The notes beneath the pieces were generated by a model. It did no database searches. It saw only the letters and a list, made by a program, of their open reading frames with translations, and was not told where the DNA came from. Positions 42,331-51,588 of a DNA stretch of 64,000 bases are shown here, in pieces. Position numbers and translations under genes: made by a program. The stretch covers positions 124,001 to 188,000 of the forward strand of contig NZ_NFLL01000001.1 in NCBI RefSeq assembly GCF_002160895.1, given 5' to 3'. Position 1 is the stretch's first letter; every line of letters starts with the position of its first letter. This DNA comes from Faecalibacterium sp. An122. Lineage in GTDB: Bacteria > Bacillota > Clostridia > Oscillospirales > Ruminococcaceae.

Positions 42331-42846
42331 ATGATTGTATTGATAACAGGTCCGTCCCATACAGGGAAAACCCTGCTGGCCCAGAAGCTCCTGGAAAAAT
42401 ATAAATTCCCTTATTTGTCTATGGATCATCTGAAAATGGGCCTTATTCGCAGCGGCTACACCCGCCTGACCCCGGAGGATGACGACGCCCTTACGGGTTA
42501 TTTGTGGCCGGTTGTGCGTGAGATCGTGAAAACGGCCATAGAAAATCAGCAAAACCTCATTGTGGAAGGCTGTTACATTCCGTTCGACTGGGCGAAAGAT
42601 TTTGAAAAGGCATATCTCGACCAAATCCGGTATTATTGCCTGGTCATGAGTGAGACCTATATCAAAACCCATTTTGCCAGCATCCAAGAATATGCGAACG
42701 TCATGGAAAAACGCTTGGACGACCAAGGATGCACACTGGAAAGCGTTTTGAAGGATCACGCATATTTTCGGGAGAGCGCCCAAAAGCATCATCTGAATGT
42801 TGTGCTGATCGACGACAAGTACGACATAAACATCGACTTGGAATGA
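42331..42846 (+). CDS. P-loop kinase-like protein
   Basis: A 171-residue P-loop NTPase. ATG 42331 follows GAGGGAGA; the frame is open 48 codons upstream but that part looks non-coding. Walker A is ITGPSHTGKTLLAQKL (5-20). LSMDHLKMGLIRSGYT and NLIVEGCYIPFDWAKDF resemble the zeta-toxin / nucleoside-kinase branch, where an Asp before the lid binds the acceptor. No antitoxin gene is nearby. Most likely a small-molecule kinase of unknown substrate. Confidence 0.75.
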   Translation: MIVLITGPSHTGKTLLAQKLLEKYKFPYLSMDHLKMGLIRSGYTRLTPEDDDALTGYLWPVVREIVKTAIENQQNLIVEGCYIPFDWAKDFEKAYLDQIRYYCLVMSETYIKTHFASIQEYANVMEKRLDDQGCTLESVLKDHAYFRESAQKHHLNVVLIDDKYDINIDLE

Positions 42847-42887
42847 TCTTCGACGAAAAACGGCTGTACTCTGGGTAGGGTAAATAA

Positions 42888-42934
42888 AAACGCCCCTTTG
42901 CAGGCCTGTTTGGCCGCACAAAGGGGCGTTTGGG
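42888..42934. terminator. Bidirectional terminator
   Basis: AAACGCCCCTTTG pairs perfectly with CAAAGGGGCGTTT; an inner GGCC pair extends it. It separates two convergent genes. Confidence 0.85.
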
Positions 42935-42939
42935 CTGTT

Positions 42940-43404
42940 TTAAGGCTCGGAGTGGCCGGTCTGCCGGTCTTGCCAGTAGGGCAGTTTTGCCAACTGAACT
43001 TCAAAAAAGGCTCTGGCCTGCTCCGGAGGCCAGGATTCGTTGGACATGTGCTCTACCAGATAATTTGTCAGTTCCGCGAGACTTGTGTAAGCGAATTTTC
43101 CGTCGGTGTAGCACCACTTGCAATAGGCTTCATTGAAAGAACCATCTGGTTCCCGGCTGATGCAGCTGTCGTCCAGCGGCATACCGCAGCACTGGCAAAT
43201 CAGCTTTTGCGGTGAGCCTAAAAGGGTGTTGATCGAAACATCAAACAACATGGACAACCGCTTGAGTGTTTCTGTGTTGGGGAGGGTTTCTCCGGTCTCC
43301 CACCGGGAAACAGCCTGGCGGGTTACATACAATTTTTCTGCAAGATCTTCCTGCGTCAAACCGTGCCTGGTCCGCAGCTCCAGGATAATCTCTTTGGTCT
43401 CCAT
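42940..43404 (-). CDS. XRE-family regulator with zinc-ribbon domain
   Basis: A 154-residue protein. ATG 43404 lies 6 bases after GAGGTG. Residues 5-60 form an HTH_3 domain (HGLTQEDLAEKLYVTRQAVS, ETGETLPNTETLKRLSMLF). The second half carries a Cys cluster (CQCCGMPLDDSC ... YCKWCYTDGKF) of the zinc-ribbon type seen on putative transcriptional regulators, then a helical tail. The target is unknown. It has no operon partner on its strand. Confidence 0.85.
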   Translation of the reverse strand: METKEIILELRTRHGLTQEDLAEKLYVTRQAVSRWETGETLPNTETLKRLSMLFDVSINTLLGSPQKLICQCCGMPLDDSCISREPDGSFNEAYCKWCYTDGKFAYTSLAELTNYLVEHMSNESWPPEQARAFFEVQLAKLPYWQDRQTGHSEP

Positions 43405-43473
43405 AGCGATCACCTCATGGAGAGTGTATCATACTTCCCAAACCGCGCCAAGCAACAGACTGTTGCCCTGAAA

Positions 43474-44424
43474 TTATTTCAGGGTTCCGTCCAGAATCTG
43501 GCCATAGTACCAGGGCCGGGGTGCGTGGAACACCTTGCCGCTGAGGTCAGCCAGAATGGGCTGGGTGAAGGAGGGGAGAACCAGCTCCCAGGCGCACAGA
43601 GCCTGGTATTTGAGCCGCAGTTCCCGGTTGGCGGCGTTGTTGCCGTACTTGCTGTCGCCCAGGATGGGGCAGCCAATGCTGGCCATGTGGGCCCGGATCT
43701 GATGGGTCCGGCCGGTGATCAGCCGAACCTTCAGCAGGGCCAGCCGTCCCGAGACGGCCACCGTCTCATATTCGGTGCAGACTTCCTTGGCGCCGGGGCG
43801 CTTCTCGGACAGAATCTGGACTTTGCCCATGTCCGCATCTTTCAGCAGCCAGCCGCCCAGCGTCCCCTCGGGGGGAATGGGCCGGCCAAAGGTGACGCAC
43901 AGATAGGTCTTCTGGACCTTCCGCTCCCGGATGGCCTCCAGCAGAATCTGCTCGGCCTCCGGGGTCTTGGCGATCAGGACCAGGCCGCTGGTGCCGGTGT
44001 CCAGCCGGTGACAGAGGGAGGGCTGGTAGAGGCTCTCCTCGCTGTACTCGTTCTGACTGTTCAGATAGAGCAGCGCGCGGTTGAGAAGGGTGTCGTTCTC
44101 AGGGCCGTCCACCGCCAGACCGGCGGGCTTGTTGACCACCAGGAGCTGGGGGCCGTTGTAGACCACCTCAGCGGGGCAGCGGGCCTTTTTCCAGGCGGGA
44201 CCGGCGGTGTCGCAGCTGTCGTCCAGCTGGTCGTCCAGAATAAACAGCTTGATTTCGTCCCCGGCCATCACGCGGGTGGAAAGGGGCTGCTTTTTGCCGT
44301 TGAGCTTGATTTTGTTTTCCCGCAGGGCCTTGTTCAGGCGGCCGGGGTTGAGGGCAGGATATTGCTGCATCAGGTAATGGTCCAGCCGGGTGGGGGCCAG
44401 ACATTTCACTTTGAGTATCTTCAA
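43474..44424 (-). CDS. RluA-family 23S rRNA/tRNA pseudouridine synthase
   Basis: A 316-residue RluA-type enzyme that turns uridine into pseudouridine in RNA. The TTG at 44424 is chosen as start because GGAGG precedes it by 7 bases. An S4-like RNA-binding domain covers about 1-75 (RLDHYLMQQYPALNPGRLNK). The catalytic Asp is in CHRLDTGTSGLVLIAKT (about 136-152), and RTHQIRAHMASIGCPILGD (about 235-253) is the second family motif. The exact rRNA or tRNA target cannot be told from sequence. Confidence 0.9.
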   Translation of the reverse strand: MKILKVKCLAPTRLDHYLMQQYPALNPGRLNKALRENKIKLNGKKQPLSTRVMAGDEIKLFILDDQLDDSCDTAGPAWKKARCPAEVVYNGPQLLVVNKPAGLAVDGPENDTLLNRALLYLNSQNEYSEESLYQPSLCHRLDTGTSGLVLIAKTPEAEQILLEAIRERKVQKTYLCVTFGRPIPPEGTLGGWLLKDADMGKVQILSEKRPGAKEVCTEYETVAVSGRLALLKVRLITGRTHQIRAHMASIGCPILGDSKYGNNAANRELRLKYQALCAWELVLPSFTQPILADLSGKVFHAPRPWYYGQILDGTLK

Positions 44425-44468
44425 GAAAATTCCTCCATAGCCATGGTACATTCAACAATTACGGCATC

Positions 44469-44498
44469 ATTGTAGCCGATGGGACGGCGTTCTGTCAA
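44469..44498 (-). promoter_or_regulatory. Promoter of the pseudouridine synthase gene
   Basis: TTGACA, 18 bases, TACAAT on the minus strand, touching the stop codon of the helicase gene. Confidence 0.7.
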
Positions 44499-47032
44499 GG
44501 CTCTGGGCCCCAGAAATCATCCAGCGCCCGCCGGAGGCTGTCGGTGCCGGAGAGATATTGGATGTGGGCCCAGTGTCGCGGGAAAAGTCTGCGGTATCCC
44601 TCCTGTGTGAAGCGGTCGTCCAGAAGCAGCACCACGCCGCGGTCGGTCTCGGTGCGGATGACCCGGCCCGCCGCCTGCAGGACCTTGTTCATCCCCGGGA
44701 AGCGGTAGGCATAATCAAAACCGCTGCCGTCTTTCTCCTCAAAATAGCGGCGGAGCATTTCCTGCCGCGGGCTGACCTGGGGCAGCCCCACGCCTACAAT
44801 GGCGCAGCCGATCAGACGGCTGCCGGCCAGATCCACGCCTTCGCCAAAGACGCCGCCCAGCACCCCGAATCCCAGCAGGGTCTCGGTCGGGTCAGGAGAG
44901 AAGTGTTCCAGAAAGGCGGCCCGCCCGGCGTCGTCCAGACCGCTCTCCTGGGCGATGGTGCGGATCTGGGGGTAGCGGGCGGAAAAATCGGCGTAGACCT
45001 GCCGCAGATAGGCATAGCTGGGGAAGAAGGCCAGGTAGTTGCCCACCTTGCCTGCGGCCAGCGCGGCCAGCGCGTCCGAAATGGCCGGGACGCTGGCCTC
45101 CCGCTGACGGTAGCGGGTGGAAATGCCGGGCAGACAGTAGAGGCCCAGGTTTTCGGCGGGGAAGGGGCTTTCCAGCGCCACCGCCCGGGCGCCGCCGCAG
45201 CCCAGCACATTCTTATAGTAGCCGGGAGGAATCAAGGTGGCGCTGAACAGGACCGATGCCCGGCCGCAGGCCAGGCTGTCGTCCACAAAGGCGGAGGGGT
45301 CCAGACAGAGCAGCCGGATGGTCAAGTCGCTCCCGTGGGCGGTGAGCTGGGTGACGTAGTGGTCGTCGTAGCGCTCCGCTGTGCGGAGCAGATCGTGGAG
45401 CCCAAAGTAGAGGTCCAGCAGCGTCTCGTGGGCCGGGTCCTCGGAGTTCTTCTCCAGCCAGTCCTGAAGAGCTGGCAGAAGCCCCAGCAGAGGACGTACC
45501 AGGGCCGGCGGCAGCTCTTTGAAGAAGACGGTCCCGTCCTGCGCATAAATCGGTTCAGGCAGCAGGGAAGGGGCCTCTGGTGATTCAGAGCCGGTGGCAG
45601 CCTCGCCGGCAGGTTCATCGAAAAGTCCCATCTGCTGAACTTGCGGCGGCGCGGTCTCGGACCCGGGGACGGCAGCGGCGCCCCGCCGCGGGGCGAGCGC
45701 TTCACAGGCCCGGCGCAGGGCCAGCAGTTCTTTGTCTGCCCGGATCAGATGCCGTTTGAGGGAGTTCTTTCCCTTGAGCAGGGCCCGCTTGGCCTCGGTG
45801 ATGTCGCTCTTGGCGAAAGAGGCCGAGTACATCTCCCGGGCCCGGTCAGGGAGGTTGTGAGCCTCGTCGATGAGGAACACCCAGTCCCCGTTCAGCTCAA
45901 AAAAGCGCCGCAGATGAACCGTCGGGTCAAACAGATAGTTGTAGTCCCCGATGATGAGGTCACACCAGTCGCTGAGGTCCAGACCCAGCTCAAAGGGGCA
46001 GACGGTATGCCGGCGGGCGGCGGCCTCGATGGCGGGGCGGTCCAGCTGGCCGCCGCCGTCCAGCAGATCGGCCAGCGCGGTCTTGACCCGATTGTAGTAA
46101 CCCTTGGCGAAAGGGCAGACCTCGGGCAGACAGACCGGGCGGCCCGCCTCGTTCTTGCACAGGCACACCTTCTCCTTGGCGGTGAGGGTCACCGATCGGA
46201 AGGACAGGCCGGGATTGGCCTGGCGCAGCAGGGATACAGCGCTTTCGGCGGCGGTCCGTGCGGTATTTCTGGCTGTAAAGTAAAATAGCTTTTCACCTTT
46301 TTCTTCCCCCATAGCCTTCATGGCAGGGAACAGGGCGCTCATTGTTTTGCCGGTTCCGGTAGGAGCCTGACAGAACAGCCGGAACCCGCCCTTTCCGGCC
46401 TCCCGACCAGTGCGGCAGGCCCGGTAAACCTCCCCGGCAAGGGCCCGCTGCCCGGGCCGATACTGGTTATAAGGAAACTGCAAATCCAGCAGACTGGCCC
46501 GCCGCTTCTCAGTCCAGTCCAGCTGGCGCCGGGCCCAGGGAGCATACTCTTTCAGCAGGCCCAGGAGAAAATCTTCCAGTGCATCGCGCACAAAATGACG
46601 TGTAAAGTATATAACCTTGTCATCATCAATCTGATAATAGGTCAGCCGCACATCGATGTGGGACAGGTCGTTTTGATCGGCGTAGATGGCGGCATACACC
46701 ATCCCCTGGGCCCAGTGGCAGAAGTTGAGGTCCTCGGTGATCTCCTGCAGCGGGACGCCGGTGGTCTTGATCTCGTCGATGACGGTCCGCTCCTCGCCAT
46801 CCACAAAAATCCCGTCGGCCCGGCCCTCGACGGTGTAGCGAATGCCCTCCACATCCCGCGTGCCGGACAGGAACACCTCGGGCCGGTAGCCGTCGCCCGC
46901 CTGCTTTTGAAGTTTGCGGTGGATACGGGCCCCTTCGTTGGCCCGGTCAAATCCGGCAAAGCGGCTGTCGATGTCTCCGGTCTGGAGCAGAAACTCCACC
47001 AGCTGGCGGACCGCCAGACGTACCTCCTGCAT
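44495..47032 (-). CDS. XPD/DinG-like helicase with N-terminal PD-(D/E)XK domain
   Basis: An 845-residue protein. ATG 47032 follows GAGGTG. The N-terminal 170 residues have a nuclease-like core (GRADGIFVDGEERTVIDEIKTT, with Asp and Glu-x-Lys). The superfamily 2 helicase follows: Walker A QAPTGTGKTMSA (about 222-233), an Fe-S cluster region with Cys in KVCLCKN, PVCLPEVCPF and VCPFELGLD, the DEAH box VFLIDEAHNLPDR, and C-terminal motifs GVFGEGVDLAG and QAAGRVIRTETDRG. It is probably a 5'-3' DNA helicase in repair. Confidence 0.88.
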   Translation of the reverse strand: MQEVRLAVRQLVEFLLQTGDIDSRFAGFDRANEGARIHRKLQKQAGDGYRPEVFLSGTRDVEGIRYTVEGRADGIFVDGEERTVIDEIKTTGVPLQEITEDLNFCHWAQGMVYAAIYADQNDLSHIDVRLTYYQIDDDKVIYFTRHFVRDALEDFLLGLLKEYAPWARRQLDWTEKRRASLLDLQFPYNQYRPGQRALAGEVYRACRTGREAGKGGFRLFCQAPTGTGKTMSALFPAMKAMGEEKGEKLFYFTARNTARTAAESAVSLLRQANPGLSFRSVTLTAKEKVCLCKNEAGRPVCLPEVCPFAKGYYNRVKTALADLLDGGGQLDRPAIEAAARRHTVCPFELGLDLSDWCDLIIGDYNYLFDPTVHLRRFFELNGDWVFLIDEAHNLPDRAREMYSASFAKSDITEAKRALLKGKNSLKRHLIRADKELLALRRACEALAPRRGAAAVPGSETAPPQVQQMGLFDEPAGEAATGSESPEAPSLLPEPIYAQDGTVFFKELPPALVRPLLGLLPALQDWLEKNSEDPAHETLLDLYFGLHDLLRTAERYDDHYVTQLTAHGSDLTIRLLCLDPSAFVDDSLACGRASVLFSATLIPPGYYKNVLGCGGARAVALESPFPAENLGLYCLPGISTRYRQREASVPAISDALAALAAGKVGNYLAFFPSYAYLRQVYADFSARYPQIRTIAQESGLDDAGRAAFLEHFSPDPTETLLGFGVLGGVFGEGVDLAGSRLIGCAIVGVGLPQVSPRQEMLRRYFEEKDGSGFDYAYRFPGMNKVLQAAGRVIRTETDRGVVLLLDDRFTQEGYRRLFPRHWAHIQYLSGTDSLRRALDDFWGPEP

Positions 47033-47105
47033 GGTTTCACCTCACATGGATTGATTTGCGATTCCCCGGCCGGTGCGGGCCGGGAGCTTTTTTTATTCTT
47101 GCGGG

Positions 47106-48206
47106 TCAGACTTTGGGAACAAGCTGGGTCTGGTCCAGGCCCAACACCCGGGCGCAGTCCCGGGTGATCTGCTCCACCGTCTCAAAGTTGACCGCCGCCC
47201 GGTAGTAACTCTCCAGTTCGTCGTGGCAGCTTTTGGCGCTGGCCATCAGGGCGGTGGACTGCTGGATCAGTTCCTGCGCAGCCCGGGAGTTGAACCGCAG
47301 CCGTGCCCGGAACCCGGACAGGTTGCTCCGGTCCAAAAACCGGGTGCATCGGACCGACTGCTGGCCGGGCAGGGCCACTGGATGCCAGCTGTTGTCGGTG
47401 AGGAACGCCAGCCGCAGGGAGGGGATCAGGATGTGGTCGACCTTCTCTTCCGGGTGGAGCGCACAGGGACAGGTGATGATCTCATATCCCCGGGCCAGGG
47501 CTTCGTCGTGAATTTGCTCCATCAGGAAACGGGAGGCCGCGCCGTACTCATCCCGGAACACCACAGCCCGGTCAGACAGCGCCCGGATGGTATCGGTATA
47601 GAAAATCGGTCCCTGGGGAGTGATGGCTGAGAGAAGGCGGATCTGTTCGGTTCCGGGGCCGTTCTGGCGGGGAAGCAGACGGGCGCACAGACGCTTGACG
47701 TACCGGCGGGCCTTCTCAAAATCGGTGCTGCAGGCCTCGGCACGGCGACTGTCCAGCAGCAGACTGCCCGCCGACGCGATATACCGGGCGGCCCGGCTGC
47801 GCAGGGACGCATTCCGGGCAAAGAGGGCCCGGATTTCCTCCCGGTGAGGGTGCAGATCCTCCACCGACATGGTGTGATACAGGCTGACTACCACTTCGTC
47901 GGCGCCGGGAGCCAGCGGCTCCATGGTGTGGGGAGCGGTGGCGTCCAGGATGGCGGCCTTTTTGTCACAGAATACCACGCCGTCCAGGCTGTCCGGATCG
48001 CTGGAACAGTGGATGCGCTGAACAGGCCCGGACGAAAGCTGGGCCAGCTGCTTCATCATGGTGGATTTGCCGCAGCCGGGGCCGCTCTTGATCAGATAGA
48101 GCTGCATCCCCGGTTCCTGCCCGAGCTCCTGGAAATATCCGTGGAACCCCGCCGGTGTGGTGGTGCCGAGAAAGAAATCGACAGATTGCGGACATTTTGC
48201 TTCCAT
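47106..48206 (-). CDS. P-loop ATPase, PRK06851-like
   Basis: A 366-residue protein. ATG 48206 lies 7 bases after GAGGTG. The N-terminal half carries Walker A in LIKSGPGCGKSTMMKQLA (about 39-56), and the second half repeats a related NTPase-like arrangement. The length and the FFLGTTTPAGFHGYF opening match a family of uncharacterised Clostridia ATPases. No membrane segment. The neighbouring UDG gene is on the same strand with a 72-base gap. Function unknown. Confidence 0.75.
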   Translation of the reverse strand: MEAKCPQSVDFFLGTTTPAGFHGYFQELGQEPGMQLYLIKSGPGCGKSTMMKQLAQLSSGPVQRIHCSSDPDSLDGVVFCDKKAAILDATAPHTMEPLAPGADEVVVSLYHTMSVEDLHPHREEIRALFARNASLRSRAARYIASAGSLLLDSRRAEACSTDFEKARRYVKRLCARLLPRQNGPGTEQIRLLSAITPQGPIFYTDTIRALSDRAVVFRDEYGAASRFLMEQIHDEALARGYEIITCPCALHPEEKVDHILIPSLRLAFLTDNSWHPVALPGQQSVRCTRFLDRSNLSGFRARLRFNSRAAQELIQQSTALMASAKSCHDELESYYRAAVNFETVEQITRDCARVLGLDQTQLVPKV

Positions 48207-48277
48207 AGTACAACACCTCGCTTTTGGCACAAGGTATGCAAAAGCGAGGCGGAATGCCACTCAGAAGCACAAAGCGC

Positions 48278-48847
48278 TCAGAGATAGGTGTGATCGCACA
48301 CTTCCTGGATCTTGTCCCGCAGGGCGGTAAAATCCTCAAAAGCGGCGGGTTTGTTCTGGGGCTGACGGAGCAGGGCGGCCGGGTGGAAGGTGCCCATGAA
48401 GGCGACGCCGCCCTTTTCGGTGAAAATGCCGTGCTCCTTGGTCACCGAAAAGCCGGGCCGGATCATCCGCTGGGCCGCAATCCGGCCCAGGCATACCACG
48501 ATTTTGGGCCGCAGAATCCGGAACTGTTCCCGCAGCCAGGGCATGCAGGCTTCGCTCTCGTCGGGCAGCGGGTCGCGGTTCTGGGGCGGCCGGCACTTGA
48601 CGATGTTGGCGATATAGCAGTTTTTGGTGCGGTCCAGATCGATGGCAAACAGGTATTTGTCCAGCAGCTGGCCGCTGCGTCCCACAAAGGGCAGACCCTG
48701 TTCGTCCTCGCTCTGGCCGGGGCCCTCGCCTACAAACAGGACCTCGGCGTTTTCCACGCCCTGTCCAAAGACAACGTGCTTCCGGGTTTGGCACAGGGGG
48801 CAGCGGGTGCAGGTCAGGCACTGGGCCTGCAGGGTAGAAAGATCCAT
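48278..48847 (-). CDS. Type-4 uracil-DNA glycosylase
   Basis: A 189-residue Fe-S uracil-DNA glycosylase that removes uracil from DNA in base excision repair. The start ATG 48847 follows GGAAGTG. The cluster Cys are in CLTCTRCPLC (10-19) and KCRPPQNRDPLPDESEAC (about 85-102). The active-site motif is FVGEGPGQSEDEQGLPFVG (GEGPG, about 38-56), and the C-terminal motif is TFHPAALLR (about 154-162). Length and motifs match the family. Confidence 0.92.
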   Translation of the reverse strand: MDLSTLQAQCLTCTRCPLCQTRKHVVFGQGVENAEVLFVGEGPGQSEDEQGLPFVGRSGQLLDKYLFAIDLDRTKNCYIANIVKCRPPQNRDPLPDESEACMPWLREQFRILRPKIVVCLGRIAAQRMIRPGFSVTKEHGIFTEKGGVAFMGTFHPAALLRQPQNKPAAFEDFTALRDKIQEVCDHTYL

Positions 48848-48943
48848 GAAGCGCACTTCCTTTCCGGTGAATCTTGGACTTGTAGTTATACTATAGCACA
48901 AAACCGGTGCTTTGTCCTCAAAAGTTTTGCGCCGGATGCCTCT

Positions 48944-48972
48944 GTACAGCCTTCCGCCGACTGTGGTACAAT
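48944..48972 (+). promoter_or_regulatory. Promoter of the alpha/beta hydrolase gene
   Basis: TACAAT with an extended TGG and a weak TGTACA at 17 bases. Confidence 0.5.
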
Positions 48973-49010
48973 ACAGCCAGCCCAAAACCATAAAAAGGGG
49001 GATGAACCGG

Positions 49011-49790
49011 GTGAAATTTCATACCTTCGGGGACAAGCGTCTGCCCCACATACTGATGATTCACGGCGGCGGAAATGCGTGGTGGAATTACCTGCGGCAG
49101 GCCCGGGCCCTGTCGCCCCGCTACCATGTGATTCTCCCCACCCTGGACGGCCACGGGGAGGAATTTGCCACCCCATACGTCTCCACCGAGAAAACCGCCG
49201 ACCAGATCCTGGAATATATAGACAGCCATTGCGGCGGGCACTTGTTTGCCCTGTGCGGTGTGTCGCTGGGCGGCCAGATTGTGATAGAGCTTCTGTCCCG
49301 CAGGGCTGATCTGGCCCAAAAGGCCATCATCGACGGCAGTCTCTGCATCCCGCAGCCGGCCCTGGGCCGGTTCTGCATCGCATCGGTGCGCCTGTTTGGA
49401 CGGTGGATGTTCAGCGAGCGGGCCTGCCGCTGGCAGCTTGCCCTGATGCCCAAAACGCTGCCGGAGAAAATGTGTTATCCCGAGGAAATCCAGGCCCATT
49501 ACATGGAGGATATGCCCCGTCTGCCGATGGAAACCCTCTATACCATGTACCGCACCTATATGATGCACTACCGGCTCAAGGACAGCATCCGGAATACCCG
49601 GGCCCAGGTCATGTACTGGTACGGCGAGAAAGAAATGAAGTGCGTCAAACGGTCGGCGCAGCTGTTCCGGTCCATGGTGCCGTCCTGCACCATCCGGGAG
49701 GCCAAGGGCTATGGTCATGGGTATTTGTCGGTGTACCTGCCGGAGGAGTGGCTCCAGGCGGCGCTGCCGTTTCTGGAAGGGAAGGCGTGA
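49011..49790 (+). CDS. Alpha/beta hydrolase
   Basis: A 259-residue hydrolase. I use GTG 49011, nine bases after AAAGGGGG, giving the start VKFHTFGDKRLPHILMIHGG; ATG 49002 is too close to the ribosome site. The oxyanion region is HGGGNAWWNYLRQ (about 18-30), the nucleophile Ser lies in CGVSLGGQ (about 85-92), an acidic residue near YGEKE (about 205) and the His in GYGHGYLS (about 234). Cytoplasmic, with no signal peptide. The substrate is unknown. Confidence 0.85.
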   Translation: MKFHTFGDKRLPHILMIHGGGNAWWNYLRQARALSPRYHVILPTLDGHGEEFATPYVSTEKTADQILEYIDSHCGGHLFALCGVSLGGQIVIELLSRRADLAQKAIIDGSLCIPQPALGRFCIASVRLFGRWMFSERACRWQLALMPKTLPEKMCYPEEIQAHYMEDMPRLPMETLYTMYRTYMMHYRLKDSIRNTRAQVMYWYGEKEMKCVKRSAQLFRSMVPSCTIREAKGYGHGYLSVYLPEEWLQAALPFLEGKA

Positions 49791-49870
49791 AGGCCTGTCA
49801 AAGCCCTTGGAATTGGTCCAAAAAGCCGGAGAAAACCGCCATAGTTTAGACAAAAGTTGGATTTAATCTA

Positions 49871-49899
49871 TTGACCTGTACCCAAAATCCGTGCATAAT
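49871..49899 (+). promoter_or_regulatory. Promoter of the AI-2E-type permease gene
   Basis: TTGACC, 17 bases, CATAAT. Confidence 0.7.
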
Positions 49900-49974
49900 G
49901 GAAAAGAAACCGCAGTGCGCCGGGCCCCGCGCCGGCGCCGGAACCCCTTTGCAAGAAACATCAGGAGTATTGGG

Positions 49975-51192
49975 ATGGAAAAACAAAAACAACGTTTCGC
50001 AGCGCTCCTTGTCTTTGGAGGCATTGCTTTTTATTTTGGATTGACGCATTTCAACACGGTGATCCGCTGGGTGTATGGGCTTCTGGGGCTGTGCACCCCG
50101 GCTCTGGTGGGCGGCATCCTGGCCTTTCTGCTCAATGTGCCCATGTGCGGCATCGAAAATCTGCTGAAAAAGATCTTTTACCGCCGTCACCCCGAGAAGT
50201 CGGGCAAGGCACTGCGGATTCTCAGCCTGCTGCTGACCTTTGTGTGCATGGTGATGGTTGTGGCTATCGTGGTTCTGATGCTGATCCCCGAGCTGCAGAA
50301 GTCCATTTCCAGCGTCATTCTCCAGATTCAGGCCAGCCTGCCCGGCTGGATTGATTATCTCTACAGCCTGGGCATCGACACCACCATGCTGGAACAGCAG
50401 CTGGCCTCCATCGACCTGAAGGAGCTGGCCGGTCAGATGATCAACGGCGCTACCAGCATGCTGGGCACCCTGGTGGGGGCTGTGACCGCTACCGTCTCGG
50501 TGCTGGGCACCGCGCTGTTCTCTCTGGTCATTGCCCTGTATATCCTCATCGACAAAGAGAACCTCTCCCGCCAGACCAAAAAGCTGCTCTACGCCTTTGT
50601 CAAGCAGCCGGTGGCGGACCAGATCTACCATGTGGGCATCCTGATTCGGGAAGTCTTTGGCAAGTTCCTGTCGGGCCAGTCCATGGAGGCTGTGGTGCTG
50701 GGCGTGCTGATGTTCATTGCGCTGTCCCTGTTCCGCATCCCGTATGCCAGCCTCATTGCGGTGCTGACCGCTGTCTGTGCCTTTGTGCCGTATGTGGGCG
50801 CTTTCATCTCCTGCGGCATCGGCGTGGCCCTGATCCTTCTGGTCAACCCCCTGCAGGCCATTCTCTGCCTGGTGGTGTATCAGGTGGTTCAGTTCATTGA
50901 GAACCAGTTCATCTACCCCCGCGTGGTGGGCAGCTCGGTGGGCCTGGAACCCCTGTGGACCGTGATTGCCGTTCTGGTGGGCGGCGAGGCCTTCGGCATT
51001 CTGGGCATGATCTTCTTCATCCCGGTGATGGCGGTGGTCTATATCCTCCTGAAAGAAACCGTCAACGCCCGCATCGACCGGATGCGCAAGAAAGCCGCCC
51101 AGGAGGCCGAACAGAGCGACAACCTGAACGACATCCTGGAAGAAACCCTTGAAACCACCCTGGAGGAAAACGCGGAAAACAACCAGCCGTAA
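49975..51192 (+). CDS. AI-2E family transporter (TqsA/PerM type)
   Basis: A 405-residue membrane protein with about eight helices. ATG 49975 follows AGGAG by 8 bases. Family landmarks: LNVPMCGIENLL near 58, the long loop with amphipathic helices (about 115-165), VLGVLMFIALSLFRIPYASLIAVLTAV (central, in part) and FIENQFIYPRVVGSSVGLEPLW (about 308-329). The C-terminal 40 residues are strongly acidic. Family members export autoinducer-2 or exchange ions; the substrate here is unknown. Confidence 0.88.
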   Translation: MEKQKQRFAALLVFGGIAFYFGLTHFNTVIRWVYGLLGLCTPALVGGILAFLLNVPMCGIENLLKKIFYRRHPEKSGKALRILSLLLTFVCMVMVVAIVVLMLIPELQKSISSVILQIQASLPGWIDYLYSLGIDTTMLEQQLASIDLKELAGQMINGATSMLGTLVGAVTATVSVLGTALFSLVIALYILIDKENLSRQTKKLLYAFVKQPVADQIYHVGILIREVFGKFLSGQSMEAVVLGVLMFIALSLFRIPYASLIAVLTAVCAFVPYVGAFISCGIGVALILLVNPLQAILCLVVYQVVQFIENQFIYPRVVGSSVGLEPLWTVIAVLVGGEAFGILGMIFFIPVMAVVYILLKETVNARIDRMRKKAAQEAEQSDNLNDILEETLETTLEENAENNQP

Positions 51193-51201
51193 CCCATAAC
51201 A

Positions 51202-51246
51202 AAAAAGCGTACCGTGTGCCCAAACCGGGCCGGCGGTACGCTTTTT
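51202..51246. terminator. Bidirectional terminator
   Basis: AAAAAGCGTACCG pairs perfectly with CGGTACGCTTTTT. It separates the permease gene from the convergent azl operon. Confidence 0.88.
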
Positions 51247-51261
51247 CTTTGGCTTGACGGC

Positions 51262-51588
51262 TTATCGGAAGAAGCTCTGGACCAGAACCATGTACAGGAT
51301 GGTTCCTGCTGCAATGCTCAGCAGGGTGTTTTTCCGCCACTTGTGCAGTACTACGATAAAGGCGATGGCGATCAGCTCCGGCAGGCCGTGCCAGGAAGTG
51401 AACACGGCATCTTTGAGGCAGTAGACCACCAGCAGGCCGATGACGGCGTAGGGGAGGACGGTGCCCAGATAGGTGATGGCGGCAGGCGGCTTTCTCCCCT
51501 CGGGGAAAACCAGAAAGGGGAGAAACCGGGTCAGCATGGTGGCCAGCACCACCGCCGCAATGGTGAGGATGCTCTGTGTAGTGGTCAT
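51262..51588 (-). CDS. azlD: AzlD family branched-chain amino acid transport protein
   Basis: A 108-residue protein with four membrane helices. It opens [20 protein letters not shown] and contains [16 protein letters not shown] and [20 protein letters not shown], typical AzlD. ATG 51588 overlaps the azlC stop as ATGA, with GGGAGGTGG upstream. With AzlC it forms a two-component exporter of branched-chain amino acids (known for the family). Confidence 0.9.
   Translation of the reverse strand: MTTTQSILTIAAVVLATMLTRFLPFLVFPEGRKPPAAITYLGTVLPYAVIGLLVVYCLKDAVFTSWHGLPELIAIAFIVVLHKWRKNTLLSIAAGTILYMVLVQSFFR

Noticed and set aside
42331-42846. Zeta-toxin / antitoxin pair
   Set aside because: The P-loop protein resembles that branch, but no small antitoxin gene lies beside it and the gene has its own promoter and long leader.
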